Assembly (NCBI GenBank): GCA_034401795.1
Contig: JAVVLW010001440.1
Coordinates: 473,501 to 537,500 of the forward strand
Length of the DNA stretch: 64,000 nt
Source: Chaetoderma sp. LZ-2023a
Lineage: Eukaryota > Mollusca > Caudofoveata > Chaetodermatida > Chaetodermatidae
Direction of reading: 5' to 3'
Shown: positions 1 through 11,096 of the stretch, piece by piece
Position numbering within the stretch: the stretch's first letter is position 1
Layout of the letters: each line of letters starts with the position of its first letter
Translations under genes and position numbers: made by a program
The notes under the pieces: model-generated
What the model was told of the DNA's origin: nothing
Seen by the model: the letters and a program-made list of their open reading frames with translations, nothing else
Databases searched by the model: none

Positions 1-13
1 AGGGGAGTAACCT

Positions 14-532
14 CTATGCCAATGACTGCGGGAGGCCTATATATGGGTAACCATGTTTGCCAGTCACCCCCAGGTCCAGCGCGGTACCACACTTCATTCT
101 TCTCAAATATGAAGTGCAGGTTTTTGCCAGGGTCAATAGCAAGCCATCATGGGCCATCGATGGGGCACCGCTCGAATAGGGTTTGACCAGATGAAAGCTG
201 AGGTCGTTATTTAAGGTGTTGATGTCTGCCACCTCTGTATCCGAGAGCTCAATCAACGGCTCGAGGATGTACTTCCTCTTCGGGAAATCGTACCGAAACA
301 CGATCTTTTGGCCATCTATGTTGCGACCCAGGCACTCCTTCTTCACATCCTTGAGGTCCGTGAACAGGTCCACCCCATCACCACCAATGGGGTGGGGGGA
401 GAATGCCTTTGAGCATGCTTCATACTGTAGGGCGAATGATTTGCCATCGCTCTCTTCTACCTTGGCAGCATCAACTGCGTACACATCTGCCAGGTCAGCA
501 AGACCAGTCGAGTGAGCAAATATGGGTTCCAT
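14..532 (-). pseudogene. Polinton-associated protein of unknown role (172 codons)
   Basis: A 172-codon open stretch reads leftwards and starts with MEPIFAHS. It is mildly acidic with no clear membrane segment or catalytic motif. Its position at the end of a Polinton gene set, facing the next genes, suggests an accessory or virion gene, but I do not recognise the family. It could be a piece of a larger gene cut by the window edge or by decay. Confidence 0.45.
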
Positions 533-944
533 AGCATGCTATAGGAGGGCTTTAAACAAGATATATAACCATGCCGATTGTCCGACTGCTGCTCTCCGGT
601 GGTGAGAACGTAATCTCACCCTCTCTAGATGGGAGATGAGTGGTACAGTGCCGTGTAGAATGGGTCCTCTTCGAGGTACCCCAGCGGGGCACAACATACA
701 AACACGCCGATGTGCTACATCAACCTCCGGGCAGTGCACACAGCAGCTCACTAGTATAAGTCGGCAGGGACGTGATAGAGTATCTCCAAGATGCCAACAG
801 CAACCTATGGAAAGCTATCAGTCCTAGCCTGTTCACACATGTAAATCACCTGTTTGACAGCCCCTCCATTAACATGTATGCCAGCATGGATGGGATATCG
901 GACGCCCATTTAGAGTTTACACTCTTTTTACTCATTGACCTGAC
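533..944. other. Polinton intergenic stretch
   Basis: Between two divergent Polinton reading frames. No convincing coding stretch was seen; short open frames here lack recognisable motifs. It could hold the divergent promoters, but no clear promoter element was identified. Confidence 0.4.
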
Positions 945-1526
945 ATGATATCATACCAGCATTATCTTACATTGGCCGACATGATGAAGAAAGAGGTTCG
1001 CCCCTTCATGACCCCTGCACAGATAAATGCCCTAAACGAACAGAGGTTCGCACTGCAACAAGAAGGAGAGCGACTACAGTGGGAGAACTGGTATCAACAG
1101 AATACAAGCCTTGCAAGAGGGCGAAGGAACAGTGAAAATTTCCGATACTGGCAGACCCTCCTGGAGGAAAGTAAGCGGGACGCAGGAGTCTTGCCAGACG
1201 ACGATGAGCTAAATATCTTCACAGACAAGGATGAACCAGGTGGCTTCTCAGACGAGGATGAGCCAGATGTCATACAGTGGAAAGAGGAGATGGCGCAGAA
1301 GTGCAAGACCAAGAAAACCATCCAGCGGCTGACCTACTATCTTGGTGATAAGGTAAGGTTCCAGATGTCACGTCTCAGAAAGCTACTGGCACCCGACATA
1401 GTGTTGGATGACCTCAGTCTAAGCGACGTCTGTCTCGAAACCAGCAAGCTGGCATGGTTCTCCAGGCTCTCCAAAATGAACCCTTCTATGACTCATGAGC
1501 AGATTCTGCAGGTGATGCCGGTTTAA
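945..1526 (+). pseudogene. Charged helical Polinton protein, unknown role
   Basis: A 193-codon open stretch beginning MISYQHYLTLADMMKK. It is rich in charged residues and predicted helix, with an acidic Asp/Glu cluster around residues 82-112 followed by a basic segment (KCKTKK). No enzyme motif is visible. The composition resembles a DNA- or capsid-associated accessory protein, but that is inference. It lies upstream of the glycine-rich membrane protein and on the same strand. Confidence 0.5.
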
Positions 1527-1689
1527 TCTCCAGGTATACTATGGCAAAGTCAGAGTGGAGGAAGCAACCATAAATATACCCCTCACTGACTGCTGACGAT
1601 GGGGTTACAGTACACGGCTGGCGACTCCAGTAGATAGATACCATCAGACAGAATCTCGTCCATGAGGCAGAAAAGTACAGCAGAACATG

Positions 1690-2089
1690 CAGGTGATATA
1701 AGACAGCCTACAACGTCCTCGCGTGTACAACCACTGCTGCGGGTGTGATTGGAGCCAGTGCTGGGGTGGCCACTCTCGCTACAGGGGTGGGGGCCATCGT
1801 CGCCATTCCGCTGGGTGGTGCGACACTAGCCGCCACTGTCTTGGTCACGGGCTTGGGGGTGGGGCAGTGGCAGATCACAAGGAGGCTGGAGAGATATGCT
1901 AAGTGTGTGGCACTGGCACAGTGTATGCTACGGACTATCGACGAGTCTGTCAGCAAAGCTCTAGAGTATGGCCAGGTCACTGATGAAGCGTACCACCGTA
2001 TATTGAAGGTCCAAGCCCTGTACCGCACGGAGAACCCTAAAGTGCGACAGAAATACCTCAAAGGCTCCAGCGGGCAGGTTGATATGTAG
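1690..2089 (+). pseudogene. Glycine-zipper hydrophobic Polinton protein
   Basis: The reading frame encodes a hydrophobic Gly/Ala/Val-rich segment (GVATLATGVGAIVAIPLGGA) followed by a charged helical tail with the phrase SKALEYGQVTDE. Small proteins of this design, a membrane glycine zipper then a helical tail ending in a VTDEE-like phrase, are common in Polintons and related elements of aquatic invertebrates. The likely site of action is a membrane or the virion interior; the role is unproven. Recognition is from memory of the family pattern, not a search. Confidence 0.55.
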
Positions 2090-2179
2090 GAGGTAAAAAA
2101 CGAGATGTTACAGCGAGGTCGCCTCGCTGGTCTCTGGAGTCGAGATGACTACAAATAGTGTGCTGCATGTACGGTAGCT

Positions 2180-2786
2180 TCAAGAACACCAGTATAGATG
2201 GCTTTCCCACTGAACCTCACGACAGTCATCCGAAGCCAACCGCCCCTCCAGGTCCTTGACAGGCCTGAGAGCTCTACTGGATGATATACCAGAGCTAACA
2301 CCGTTCTCCATCACAGTGGATGGATGGTCCCGAACCAGCTTCTCAGTCAACCCGCGACCGCTGACCAACCGCCCCATCACCATCAAGGATGCGAAGCAAG
2401 CTCATACTTGGATGGCTGCTCCAAGCCTCTCATACTGGAATCAGCAACCGAACTTTGCGGTGTGGTGTGCCACGGCAGGATGTGGAGTAAGTTCCACGCT
2501 GCTTCACTCCTCTTCTGGTACTGCTCATCACAAGCTGTCTCAGATTCCACGTGTACTTCACGGTGCGACGAATCCTCCATGAGCTGGGTGCAAGCCTCCC
2601 TGATGCAAATGCCTTTGACCCACAGCTCAACAGTCATAGCGTCTCAGTGGCCAGCAGACTACAGAGAGAGTTCAGCGCTCGCCCAGACTATCGGTGGCAT
2701 GGTGGTGACAACAGCGGTCTATGGGTTATGTACGGTGACACGAGACGTGACTACTCAGGATTCCCATGTCTAACTCCCTGACGAGT
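2180..2786 (+). pseudogene. Conserved Polinton protein, possible virion component
   Basis: The readable parts carry the phrases ELTPFSITVDGWS, PITIKDA and WCATAGCGVS, then YFTVRRILHELG further on. I associate this pattern (PFSI.VDGWS ... W..P.L..WNQ....VWCATAGCGVS) with a conserved Polinton protein, possibly structural, but cannot name it. It is broken. The nested LINE begins immediately to its right. Confidence 0.5.
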
Positions 2787-2788
2787 AG

Positions 2789-3484
2789 GCCGTCGGAAGA
2801 CAGCGACATTCTCGTTCGATCCAGACTCCCACCCTGGGGCTTGATCCTCCACCCTGGGAAAACAAACTAGAGAGCATAGCTATTTGCACCCCAGTACCTC
2901 ATCTCACAACCAAAGATGAACACAGTTATGTGAGCAAGAAGGCCCTGACCCTGGCCATGCTGGAAGAAATGTACCCTCAGGAGACATGGATAAGGATCTA
3001 CACAGATGGATCAGCCAAAGATGCAATTAGGAGCGGAGGTGCTGGACTGCACATACAGTATCCAAACGGACAACATGAGTATGCTGCAATACCGACAGGC
3101 AAACACTGCACAAACTACAGAGCTGAAGTCGAAGCACTGCTTCATGCAGCTAATACCATCAGCAGAACAGCAGACCGTATTGCACAGATTGTCGTTTTAT
3201 CTGATGCCCGCTCCGTCATTGAGGCTATCACCAAAGGTAAGCTGCCACAACTTGAAGAAGCACTACAAACCATCAAATGCTTTCGGATAGCATTGCAGTG
3301 GATCCCCTCACACTGTGGAGTCCAAGGAAATGAGGAAGCAGACAAGATGGCAAAGGTGGGTGCAGAAGAGAATCAGACAGAAAACATGGTTACCCATACA
3401 GGGATGAAGACTATCACCATTCACTCTATAGAACACCTCAATCAGAAGATGCCTACCATCATCTCTCGAGGCCAGAGCAAGTGA
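2789..3484 (+). pseudogene. LINE RNase H domain fragment
   Basis: A 184-codon open stretch (from 2,930) extends upstream in the same frame to about 2,789. All four acidic residues expected of type I RNase H are visible: D in IYTDGSA, E in YRAEVEAL, D in VVLSDARSV and D in GNEEADKMAK. The phrase IPSHCGVQGNEEAD is the classic C-terminal RNase H signature. In LINEs this domain removes RNA from the cDNA hybrid. The frame runs out at 3,484 where the copy shifts frame, so the downstream Cys/His region is read in another frame. It is a 5'-truncated relic with no promoter and is probably not expressed. Confidence 0.85.
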
Positions 3485-3772
3485 CCATTTTTCGTCTCAG
3501 AACTGGACACAACAGACTAAACCAACACATGTACAGGCGGGTCCACCTTACAACATCGCCCGCTTGTCCTTGCGGAGAAGCAGAACAGACCACAGAGCAC
3601 ATACTTCAATGTTGCAGTACGTATCAGCTGCTGAGAGAATAGATCTGGCCTTCGTCAACCTCTTTTCTTGAAAAGCTGTATGGGCCTGTGGAAGAACTGC
3701 AGAAAACCACAGATTTCATCTTGAGAATGGCTCTCCAAGTGTGATAGCAGCGATCGAAAAGAAGAAGAAGAC
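2790..3772 (+). mobile_element. 5'-truncated LINE (RNase H-bearing, I-superfamily type)
   Basis: This segment is the 3' end of a non-LTR retrotransposon: a linker with the phrase DPPPWE, an RNase H domain, then a Cys/His region (RLRTGHNRLNQHMYRR ... CPCGEAEQTTEHILQCC) and a final stop near 3,741, followed by a short GAAGAAGAAG-rich tail at 3,757-3,771. RNase H after the reverse transcriptase and a GAA-type tail are usual for I/Nimb/Jockey-like LINEs of marine invertebrates. The copy lacks endonuclease and reverse transcriptase (5' truncation). It carries a frame change near 3,475 and an in-frame TAG near 3,640. It sits on the plus strand inside the Polinton, so it is younger than that insertion. 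Confidence 0.85.
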
Positions 3773-3799
3773 TGGCATGCGGCTGGACTATCCAGATGT

Positions 3800-4396
3800 G
3801 TGGAAGTAATTTGTCCCACACACCACCTCAGGCCTCACACCAGCAGGGATCGTTCGGATCAACCAGTCCCTGGAAGCACTGTGCTACTGCCTCGTATGGC
3901 ACAGACCCAGCTGCAGCATTCCATATATGGTGTCAGCGGAGCAGTGGTCCAGGCCATGTTCATCAGTCTCGTTGAGGATATGATCATCGTGGCAGACCCA
4001 AGTAGTCTTATTGCTAAGTTCCAGCATGGGTTGCAGAAGGCCTGTCGCAAACTTGACGTTGCTATTTCGCCACACCCACAGTTGATTCCGAGCAACATGA
4101 TCGTGAACATCGAGGACCTCCAAGTCAGGGGCTATAACAACATGATAGTCAAGAAGAGTTCCTCCGGTGTCCACTTTGGCTTCAACACTGCCATCAACGC
4201 ACCTACACGCAGTACGAGCCATACAAGCCATTCCGACACTGACACTGCAGCCAGTCGACACGGCAGCTCAAGGCGTCCCAATACTGCAGCCAGTCGACAT
4301 GACACTGCTTCCCATGGTAGCTCTACGTGTGGTGTCATGCCTAGCTATTGTGGTGCTTGGGATCAGCCTACTCTGCCGCTAGCACATCAGCTGTAA
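3800..4396 (+). pseudogene. Polinton reading frame right of the LINE, unknown
   Basis: A 198-codon open stretch. Its middle (AMFISLVEDMIIVADPSS ... HPQLIPSNMIVNIEDLQVRGYNN) looks like genuine protein; the Ser/Thr/His-rich end resembles low-complexity coding. The nested LINE begins soon after the gene on its left and ends just before this one. No family was recognised. Broken fossil. Confidence 0.4.
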
Positions 4397-4639
4397 GACT
4401 GTCCCGACTCTCAACAGTAGCAGTGGGGACCACGGTGAGACACTGAACCAGCTTGGCATGCCGTAGAGCCCCTATACCCACTGCCAACATGCACATCCAA
4501 GGGCTGGAGGGTTCGGCAGTGCATCCTTTTTCCAGCTTGTACTATCGGAGAGCCTTGTTCAGCTCTGAGTCCGGTGAAGCCATGGCAGTCTGCAACTGCT
4601 GGAACACATCTGACAGATACTCCCGATCATTGTAGAAAC

Positions 4640-4870
4640 CTTTAGCTCACAGGAGCTCCTCGACAATACTCCCGCCCATGATAAGGTATTCGAGGAAGCA
4701 GATCTGTCCCTTGCCAAATCCTAGATAGAGCTTCACAGCTGTCAGATCCTCTGTCAGCTCAGCACCGGAGAGCTGAGCGAGCTCATCTGGTGTCTTCTTC
4801 TTGTAGTCCTTCAACTCCCTCCAGAAGACATCATAGTACTTCTCGCATAGCATAAGATGTCTCAATAGAG
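4640..4870 (-). pseudogene. Small Polinton protein on the minus strand, unknown
   Basis: The end of this minus-strand stretch reads KYYDVFWRELKDYKKKTPDELAQ... and ends in a hydrophobic, leucine-rich tail. The codon pattern looks more like protein on this strand than the opposite one between about 4,650 and 4,860. Function unknown. Broken fossil. Confidence 0.35.
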
Positions 4871-4872
4871 AG

Positions 4873-5392
4873 ATGAATATTCCTGAGTACCAAGCCGGCC
4901 ACCTGGCAGATGCAGACTGGGAAGATCTTATTAGCTCTCTCGACAGGGGACGCAGACGTTTAACCACATTGTATACTCTGTGCTTAAACAATGACGGCAA
5001 TGGTACAGATCGTGAAGTAACCGCCCGAGAGCCAGGCGAGGCTTCAGAAGGTGGAGAACCTGCTGTGAACCAAGACACAGAAGTTACTGACCAAAACAAA
5101 ACCTCTGGCAGTCCATGTCGCCAGTAACGTGGCGGCAAGTGTGGCCGTGGTGAAGATGACAGGGGGAAGTAAAGTACTTCCTGCCACCACTGTGGCTCTC
5201 CTCGCTACATTGGTGAGTGGGGTGGCCAGGCACCGTCTCGGAATAACTCAACCCATCCCAAAGATCGCCCTCAGTGGGGCCTCCTACACCGTTGCCACCA
5301 AGATCATGGCTGAATGTGTTACACTAATGGAGGCCGCGGTTCTAGGGCTAGCAACGAGTGCAATAGCTGAGATCATCGTCGCCTACGTTTAA
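4873..5392 (+). pseudogene. Two adjoining small Polinton frames, one hydrophobic
   Basis: The first stretch (4,873-5,127) encodes a charged, hydrophilic protein starting MNIPEYQAGHLADADWEDL. The next (about 5,107-5,392) encodes a hydrophobic Ala/Val/Thr-rich protein with two likely membrane segments (ATTVALLATLVSGVA and AAVLGLATSAIAEIIVAYV). A soluble plus a membrane accessory protein in tandem fits Polinton gene content. No family name can be given. Confidence 0.4.
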
Positions 5393-5411
5393 CCCCTCTG
5401 AATAGTGAGAG

Positions 5412-5913
5412 ATGGATCACGAGACCCCTGCAGCATATGAGGCATGGCGTACCAGAGGGCAGTGTGTAGCCCATAGTCGAGCACGCGGACTAAGCACTGC
5501 TACCTATTCCCTTGGCCGACTGCCTGGTCCTCCTATGCAAAACTATTTCTCTGGGTGTATGACTAGTAGGTTTAAGCCATCTGTATATGACTATGACTCT
5601 GTCACTCACAGACCTACAAAGCAAAGAGCTAGGTGATCTTGCTCACTTGGGCGAGGCACGCCTCGGTTCAGAGGACACTGTTGCCCCTATCTCCTTCGTA
5701 GACTTCGATGAGAAAGGTGACCCACGGGAGATCTGAGGTACCATCCCAGCCCGAGATCTCATCGGGAATACTGATAGGGTAGGACAATCGGCCATTAACA
5801 AGGCCAAGACTGTAAACAAGGGGATGGGCATCAAGGAGCGGGCGACGATGCTCGGTATGATCGGAGTCGATGAGGCTGGAGCCATCAAGGTTATGGCTGA
5901 GTCCTATGCATAG
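5412..5913 (+). pseudogene. Polinton accessory or virion frames, unknown
   Basis: Coding-like stretches on the plus strand include ARLGSEDTVAPISFVDFDEK and GIKERATMLGMIGVDEAGA. The first part (5,412-5,636) starts MDHETPAAYEAWRTRG. Neither is recognised. Base composition and orientation match the ATPase gene to the right, so these probably belong to the same set. Broken fossil. Confidence 0.35.
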
Positions 5914-5916
5914 GAC

Positions 5917-6377
5917 ATGGTTAAGGATCTCCTGAAACCACGGAGCTCATTCCGACAGGATGGAGAGAATCTCAAGATAGGCACCATTGGCCTGAGCCAT
6001 ATCACTCTCGACGGCCAAACAGGTGCTACCACCTGCCTCCAGCTATCAGAGGTGAAGAAGTCAGGGTTCTCTGGTTTGCCGTTTAAGACCACAGGATAGT
6101 CATGGCTTCCAGTGCATGTATCATACAGATACTGGATATACTAGACACTGTGGGTGCTGACACAGGCCCTCTACGCTCTCTTCTCAGCTGCTGCTGGGAT
6201 TTCATACTTGATGCCTCCATCGCATCCTTCGTATCCACCGGAGGTGCAGGATTCCCCACTCTGCAGGCAAAAGAGCTAGTGCAGGAAGTACTGCCGTTTA
6301 GTCTCCCAGATATAGACGATGCTACCACCGACCAAGTGCTAACCATCCTCTGCATGCATGTCTGTACCATTCGATAA
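5917..6377 (+). pseudogene. Small Polinton frames upstream of the ATPase
   Basis: Two short open frames: one (5,917-6,099) reads NLKIGTIGLSHITLDGQTGA, resembling beta-rich protein; the next (6,102-6,377) reads FVSTGGAGFPTLQAKELVQE and slightly overlaps the start of the ATPase. Function unknown. They may be separate small genes or pieces of one. Confidence 0.35.
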
Positions 6378-7149
6378 TAGGCCAGCCGACGCTGGCCAGG
6401 TGGTGCTGATCATTGCCCCATCAGGACACGGGAAAAACATCTTGCTGCGGGCTCTCCTGGCCAAACATCTACACTCTCAATACATCATTCTGGTGTCTGA
6501 CTCCGCCACTGAGGCAGTTGACAGTAATGACCAATGGTACAATGGCCCAATCACCAAGACGCAGAACATGCAAGCACTGATGGAGAAGCTGCTGTCAGCC
6601 CAAGTGACAGAACCACTTGGTCTAGTTATAGATGACCCTGCAATGGACCAGAAGACAGTCACCTACCTCAGCAACATCACCAGGCGCATACGGCACACAA
6701 AGATAGCTGTCTTCGTCCTCTTACAGAAGTACATCCGTGAGATCTCACCAGACATCCGCCACAATGCCCTGTTGCCATACTTCATCTCCAACTGTGGACG
6801 TGCCCTGCTCGATACCATATACGACAGCCTAACCCTCAAGGAGACCAAAGGGGACTTTATCGCAGGTGTACAGACGGAAGCTGAGCTGTACCACTTCATC
6901 TTCAGCAACAAGGATACAGGTGAACTCTTACACTTCAAGCCATCTCTGGAAAAGGTACAGACCTTCACCTACAAGCTGAATCCAGCCAGGAACCTAGCCT
7001 GCTCTATGCGTCATGGCTGTCGCAGCTGCCGCATCTTATTTTTCATTTATCAGAAGGCTGAGGAACTTCGTCTGCAGTCTCTTCTACTTCGTCAGATACT
7101 CGAGGACCTTCGTCAGAAGCTTGAGGAACCTCCTCAGAAGCTTGAGTAA
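6358..7149 (+). pseudogene. Polinton genome-packaging ATPase (FtsK/HerA type)
   Basis: The 263-codon stretch carries a Walker A-like loop (IIAPSGHGKN, residues about 19-28) and a Walker B-like strand (LGLVIDDPAM) some 65 residues later, the arrangement of the FtsK-HerA packaging ATPases of Polintons. In the family this enzyme drives DNA into the capsid using ATP. The C-terminal end holds repeated short charged phrases (EDLRQKLEE). This is one of the best preserved genes in the element. It is treated as part of a fossil element, and I make no claim that it works. Confidence 0.75.
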
Positions 7150-7189
7150 CTTCGTCAGTTTCGTCAGAAGCCTGTCGCCTAAACTCGCC

Positions 7190-7860
7190 CTACTGAGGGT
7201 TACAGTCTAGGGCCCTCTTCTTCTGGAACTTCTCATGGATGATCCAGTTTTTCCATGTGCAACGAGCATCTGATTTGCGAGCGGATTTGATGAGGTGGTC
7301 CTGGTAGTTATCTGGGAATTTCAGAAATGCTGGCAGATAACTGGCCAATCTCCTGCGCCCGTCTTCGTTGAAGATGTGCTCAACAGCCTCCTTGCGGCCA
7401 ACAGTGAACCCCTCCTGAGTACCTTCTGCATGACCGGTGTCATGGCTCTCTGCTACAGCGGCACTGACCTCCTCCCTAAAGCAGTTATTTGCTCCAGACT
7501 GTAGGCTATCCAGCATATTTCGCTCTTCCTGGCTATGGAGGCTAAATACGGCAGCCCACTTCCCGACCATTAGTAAATCTTTGGGGTCGACCCTCGCCCT
7601 TTGGAGAGCTAGAATAACAGGACTGTTGTTTTGGGTCGAGTGTCATGCCCTGGGTGCTGTCAAACTTCCGGTAGAGTATCCGAGTCAGGAGTTCTTTTGT
7701 ACTACTAGCTGGCACTCCTTCCTCTATGGTGGCCAGTATCTCCACATCAGACGGAGGTGTGACCTTGGCTCACTCGTGGATAATGTTGATGTCACGAAGC
7801 AGTCCTCGGACCCTGTCACAGCGGGACAGTGCACGCCATGGCTGTCATGCTGACTGCCAT
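7190..7860 (-). pseudogene. Minus-strand Polinton frames, unknown
   Basis: The 126-codon stretch at 7,190-7,570 is hydrophilic and helical (MLDSLQSGANNCFREEVSAAVAES ... in part), ending with Trp/Lys-rich sequence; a second stretch (7,542-7,745) contains EEGVPASSTKELLTRIL. They face the ATPase gene tail to tail. No family recognised. Broken fossil. Confidence 0.35.
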
Positions 7861-7929
7861 GCCGACTTGTCCTGCTGCCTATAGATAATCTGCTGGAGAA
7901 CATTACCAAACATGGAAGCCGTTTAACCC

Positions 7930-9020
7930 CTCTATATACCCAGACCTTAAACACGCTGCAGTATGTGCAGCATCCAGATGGGGCCATTGAACCCACGACA
8001 TCACACCGCACTGATCCTCGGAAGGACTGCTTGATGGTCATTCGACCCAGTATACACGATGAGAACCCATTATCCGCTGCTGGGAAGAACATTGACTTTG
8101 CAATCTCGGCACAGATCCACGAGATCAAGAGCATGACACTCGAGTTCAAGCTTCAGATCACATATAGAACAGAAGGTAGAGCTCCCGCAGGTTCTGAACA
8201 GGTGGGAGATCGTGCAGAGCAACAGCACCATGGACACCACCTATGTGAACGATGAGTACCGAGTCCTAGGTCCGCTGGCTCGTGGACCAACCTTCTATGC
8301 GAAGGAAAAGAGGTACTACACTGTGGGGTGCAATGAGGGGTTCACGGAATTTGAACTATCGGCACGTGTCGAGAGCCCTGTGGCAGTTCCACTCTTAACC
8401 CTCCTCGAGAACACACACGTGAATCCGGCTGCCATGCAGGATAGGCTGTTCCTCCGGTGTACCATGAGCAGCTCGCAGATGCGACGATGAATGCTCCAAG
8501 ACCTCATGTCGTGCATGATGACAATGACCAGGAGCTGAAGCAAATGGGTTCCAAACAGCGGATCGTGCATGTGGAGCGAGAACACCAGCAGGTCCAAGCC
8601 ACAGCTAAATAGCTGACATTGCATCGTGGTGCATCGGACTGTGTCACTGTTACAGTCCTGGTTCAGAAGGGAAGAGACATCCAGCAGGTGGATAAGCTAG
8701 ATGACTTCAAGCTTGTGGTTGCTGGGACCAATGTTCTTGGTGAGGTACGCGAGCTGGCTGATTGCCAACTCTACAAACAGAAAACCAACTCATATGCACT
8801 TCTACGCCTAACCAGTGGAAGCGACGACCTCGAGTCGGCACTCGAGGGCCGTCACCACCTCGGGGGCAGGGACATCCCACCTAATCAGGGCAACCGGCTC
8901 AGCTTCAACATCAGAACTCTCATAGCTGGAACTCACTCATTAGGTGTGACAGTACTTTACTTTGGCTATGCTAAGGTATGCGTGTCGAACACATCAGGTA
9001 TTCAGCTTGAGCGTGCATAG
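7930..9020 (+). pseudogene. Candidate Polinton capsid-type protein region
   Basis: Plus-strand frames with beta-rich character: IDFAISAQIHEIKSMTLEF near 8,090-8,160, RYYTVGCNEGFTEFELSARV near 8,310-8,380, and RLSFNIRTLIAGTHSLGVTV near 8,890-8,955. Alternating hydrophobic strands and the place between ATPase and integrase genes suit a jelly-roll virion protein, but I could not match a specific capsid family. The region is in several pieces. Confidence 0.35.
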
Positions 9021-9375
9021 AGCATGACTTTCTTTATCACTGTTGCAGCTGCCACCACTACTATAAGCTCTGCTGTCTTCTGACCTGTAGATGCTTCATA
9101 GTCAAGCGTTGGCTCAGATCCAGCCTTGTAGTACCCATCAAGACTCTCATCTGCCTCTTTGAGGCTCTGGTTGACCTGAGCTCTGAGTTGTCGTCGGCGT
9201 GCCCCCCTCTGGCGCATATGCTCGAATGCTTTGCTGTACTCAAACTTCTCCTTAGACAGCTTTTCCATCGCCTGGTTATGACGCTCACGCTCGACCTCTG
9301 GCGCCTTCTTGTCGCGAAGCTGAGTCCCCAGTTCGCTAAGGCAAACACGCCCGCATTCAAGATTGTGGATGCCAT
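9002..9375 (-). pseudogene. Coiled-coil Polinton protein with C-terminal membrane segment
   Basis: The start reads MASTILNAGVFALANWG, the middle is strongly charged and helical (MEKLSKEKFEYSKAFEHMR), then SLDGYYK and a hydrophobic C-terminal segment (ELIVVVAAATVIKKVML). I recall a recurrent Polinton protein with this layout: MAS-start hydrophobic N-terminus, charged coiled coil, an ML-YY motif and a membrane tail. The match is by pattern only. Role unknown. Broken fossil. Confidence 0.5.
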
Positions 9376-9436
9376 GCTATAGACTACAGTTTAAAGCTAC
9401 TATATAGCTGTCTCCCAGCAACGGGTCACCAGAGCG

Positions 9437-9712
9437 ATGTATAAACCAGAGGCCTGTGAAGATCCAGTCGAGGATATAGATGACAAGGTCTATGAGGAGG
9501 ACTATGAGGAGGACCATGATGAGGAGGAGGATGCAGATGACTATGATGTAGCGGAGACCTTGGGTGAGTATGATGATGTAACGGAGACCATGCCTGAATC
9601 CCACAAGCTAGTACACAGAGCGAAAGGAATCTATCGCACTTGCGTAAAAGGTTCTATCGGTCCGCTGGCAGCAGTTGGGTCTCTGATTGCTCTGTTCACA
9701 ACGAAGGCTTGA
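9437..9712 (+). pseudogene. Acidic protein with membrane tail (Polinton)
   Basis: A 91-codon stretch with a long Asp/Glu/Tyr-rich segment (residues 8-50), a basic hinge (KLVHRAKGIYR) and a hydrophobic C-terminus (IGPLAAVGSLIALFTTKA) that could span a membrane. Small acidic membrane proteins are plausible accessory virion proteins. Nothing more specific can be said. Confidence 0.4.
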
Positions 9713-9874
9713 GAGATGGTCCGCAGATCACCAACAATGCTCTCCATTGGGTGGAGAAGATTTCTGAAGCCATACCAGCCATTGCCTTGGAGTCGCAGGC
9801 CCTTGGCTACTGTATGTTGCCATAGCGCTCACAGCCATCTGGGCCGCCGAACATTTAAGCCATACTATATAAGC

Positions 9875-11096
9875 ATGGCGTCTCTGTACGACATGGTCAA
9901 GTCCCTTAACTTCCGAGGCTTGGTCGAAAAGCTACTGTTCAGTGAGGATCCAGCAGAGATTAGACGCCAGTGTACAGAGGTGTTTGAGGAGGTCTTCAGT
10001 GATTGTCGAATGAATGACGGGCCGTCTGTTCGTCTGTTTAGAGTTCACCCAGGCCATGCATGACAGGACGGGAGTGGACGTCAGTGATGAAATCTGGGAG
10101 TTTATCAACCGTCTTTCTTGAGGAACTCTACTATCAGCCTGGTGGATATTACCGTGAGCCCCCTCAACTACTCGAGGCTGCATGTCGCAAGGGACACAAC
10201 TTCACATTGGAGACAGTTAGCCAGTGGCTCAGCCGCCAGGTGATGTGGCATATATACAGACCTCGTATATGGCACATCAGGCATGCCCATTTCGAGGAAA
10301 CTGTCCTGAACAGAGTTCACCAGGCGGATGTTCTATTCCTTCCACATGACTCGGTCGGTCATAACACCTACAAGTATGCCCTCACCACCGTCGATGTCAC
10401 CAGCAGGTACAAGGCAGCAGTACCGCTCACAGACAAGTCAGCTGGCCAGGTGGCCCAGGCATTCCAGGGTGTCTACGAGGCTTCGGAAAATCCCCTCCTA
10501 TGCCGGAATTGTTGCAGGTGGATGAGGGTAAGGTGTTCAGAGGGGAGACTGCAGCCCTCATGCGGACACACGGTGTGGTAGCTAAGCAAGGCGAGGTAGG
10601 GCATCACCGTGCCCAGGCTAGCATTGAGAGGTGGAATCTGACACTGACAGAGAGACTGTTCCCACACCAATACGCCCAGGAAATGGACGCGCTGAGTGAA
10701 CGTTCTAGAGTATGGGTGAGAGGGCTACCTGCTGTGGTGGAGAGATCCAATGCCGAGGTTACCAGGTTAATCGGGAAGAAGCCGGTAGAGGCTATCAGAC
10801 ACTCTGCTGGTCACAGCTCTAGAGGAGCGAACACGGGAGAGGAGTGCCTACCACCTGATGCTCTGGTGTGGTATCTGCATGGGCCTGGTGAGCTGGAAGG
10901 TGGTCGACGGCGTGCAACAGATCCTAACTGGTCGATAGATGTTCACAGGCTTGACAGGTATGTGGAGGCAGAGGAGCAGCCTATACTGTACTATCTAGCA
11001 TGTCAGCACGGATTGGCTAGGCGACGATTTGCCGTAGAAGAGCTTCAGCTAGTCCCTGAAGACACACAGCTACCACCCCCTAGGGTGCTAACATGA
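9875..11096 (+). pseudogene. Polinton integrase (retroviral-type, DDE)
   Basis: The core reads HQADVLFLPHD ... YALTTVDVTSRYKAAVPL, the beta-strand and catalytic-aspartate region of rve integrases, followed by LLQVDEGKVF and a helix-rich part with the phrase EVTRLIGKKPVEAI. The C-terminal segment has ELEGGRRRATDPNWS and FAVEELQLVPEDTQLPP, the chromo-like or SH3-like tail typical of Polinton integrases. The upstream MASLYDMVKSLNFRGLVEKL matches the usual N-terminal start. In the family this enzyme inserts element DNA into the host genome. It is broken and treated as fossil. It converges on the polymerase gene. Confidence 0.85.
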
